From NCBI GenBank assembly GCA_013299045.1, contig JAAFJX010000015.1, positions 1 through 64,000 on the forward strand: 64,000 nucleotides of DNA, in the 5' to 3' direction. The notes below the pieces were generated by a model, which worked only from the letters and a program-made list of their open reading frames with translations, was not told where the DNA came from and made no database searches. The DNA comes from Cytophagales bacterium (GTDB taxonomy: Bacteria > Bacteroidota > Bacteroidia > Cytophagales > Bernardetiaceae). The position numbers and the translations under genes were made by a program. Shown here piece after piece: positions 63,534-64,000 of the stretch (position 1 is the stretch's first letter; each line of letters opens with the position of its first letter).

Positions 63534-64000
63534 ATGCTACACTCACAAAAAGCGGATAGACTAGTTGCATTGGACTTTTGGCGCACACTAGCCATTTTTT
63601 TGGTGCTTTGTAGACATTACGGCGGCTTTCCTTTTTTGGAACAAGCGGGTTGGGTAGGAGTAGATATTTTTTTTGTTTTGAGCGGTTTTTTGGTAGCGGA
63701 TATGCTTCGCAGAGAATGGCAAAGAACGAATAGAATAAATGCTATACGTTTTATATGGAGGCGCAGTTTAAAAATTTTACCGTCTTTCGCATTGCTCTTG
63801 TTGCTAACAGCCTGCTTGCAGCCCTTTGTTCAATCGCCTTTTTTAGATTTTCGTTTACGTAATTTTTTGGCTGAAATTACATTTCTACAAGGTTACATTG
63901 GCCGAATTTGGAATCATACATGGTCTTTGGCTATAGAGGAGCATTTTTACTTGATATTTCTCGCCCTGAGCCTCTTTCTAAAATATTGGGGGTCAAGAAT
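63534..64000 (+). CDS. acyltransferase family 3 membrane protein, partial at the right edge
   Basis: The frame is open from ATG 63534 to the window end (155 residues shown). It opens RLVALDFWRTLAIFLVLCRHYGGFP, giving the R...D/F/WR and RHYG motif of acyltransferase-3 proteins, in which His is the likely catalytic residue. GVDIFFVLSGFLVADML and WSLAIEEHFYLIF follow. These multi-helix proteins O-acetylate surface sugars or lipids using cytoplasmic acyl-CoA. A strong terminator sits just before it, so it is read separately from gldN. The 3' end lies outside the window. Confidence 0.92.
   Translation, partial: MLHSQKADRLVALDFWRTLAIFLVLCRHYGGFPFLEQAGWVGVDIFFVLSGFLVADMLRREWQRTNRINAIRFIWRRSLKILPSFALLLLLTACLQPFVQSPFLDFRLRNFLAEITFLQGYIGRIWNHTWSLAIEEHFYLIFLALSLFLKYWGSR

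Overview
The window looks like a chromosomal segment of a gliding Bacteroidota species, most likely a member of the Cytophagales/Cytophagia. Three signs support this. First, there are type IX secretion (T9SS) hallmarks: a GldN homologue, a subtilase with a C-terminal sorting domain, and a PorG/DUF6089-like outer-membrane protein. Second, there are many SusC-independent TonB receptors, lipoproteins with short lipoboxes, and HU and DksA-like proteins of the Bacteroidota type. Third, the promoters follow the phylum's own code (-33 TTG, about 20 bp, -7 TAnnTTTG), usually without a Shine-Dalgarno. These promoters let me move several start codons: some upstream TTG or GTG 'starts' actually lie inside promoter elements.

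Layout. 1-7.3 kb: a secreted three-module protein of unknown function, a T9SS-exported subtilase, then the cluster HU / TPR protein / 29-aa bS22-like ribosomal peptide / RNase G. 7.3-10.3 kb: AhpC-type peroxiredoxin, a ThiF/MoeB-rhodanese fusion and a BCP peroxiredoxin. 10.4-15.7 kb (minus strand): MscS channel, DUF4126 membrane protein and glycosyltransferase in one run; then four small envelope proteins headed by a thioredoxin-fold lipoprotein that has lost its CxxC. 16.3-20.4 kb: HldD (LPS heptose), a TMTC-like membrane/TPR protein and L-serine dehydratase beta chain. 20.6-24.3 kb: a His-rich TonB receptor plus lipoprotein, probably for metal uptake. It diverges from a LolD-type ATPase across a perfect 21-bp palindrome that covers the receptor's -33 box. 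24.3-31 kb: a degenerate formimidoylglutamase-like protein, an aminotransferase, methylmalonyl-CoA mutase, an SDR and a glycosyltransferase. 31-37 kb: hflX flanked by degenerate repeat blocks, recO, argS, phytoene synthase, and a second TGCAAC-N3-GTTGCA site on an orphan promoter.

37.5-49.2 kb: membrane and envelope proteins, a BaiN/HI0933 flavoprotein and a 1427-residue secreted WG-repeat protein. The last diverges from a protein with three consecutive TIR modules, one membrane helix and a C-terminal coiled coil. 49.2-52.3 kb: a minus-strand operon of an EAD-like (effector-associated domain) small protein, GDP-fucose synthase and a carotenoid-isomerase/desaturase-like flavoprotein. 52.9-64 kb: an AT-rich polytopic membrane protein, GlyA, a zinc-less DksA/TraR homologue, a TonB haem-type receptor with its small membrane partner, GuaB, GldN and the start of an acyltransferase-3 protein.

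Most genes are housekeeping or envelope genes. The strongest candidates for undescribed biology are the membrane-anchored triple-TIR protein beside a secreted WG-repeat protein, the EAD-like gene 2.6 kb away, and the two promoter-overlapping TGCAAC-N3-GTTGCA operators. I saw no tRNA, rRNA, CRISPR array, intact insertion sequence or prophage.
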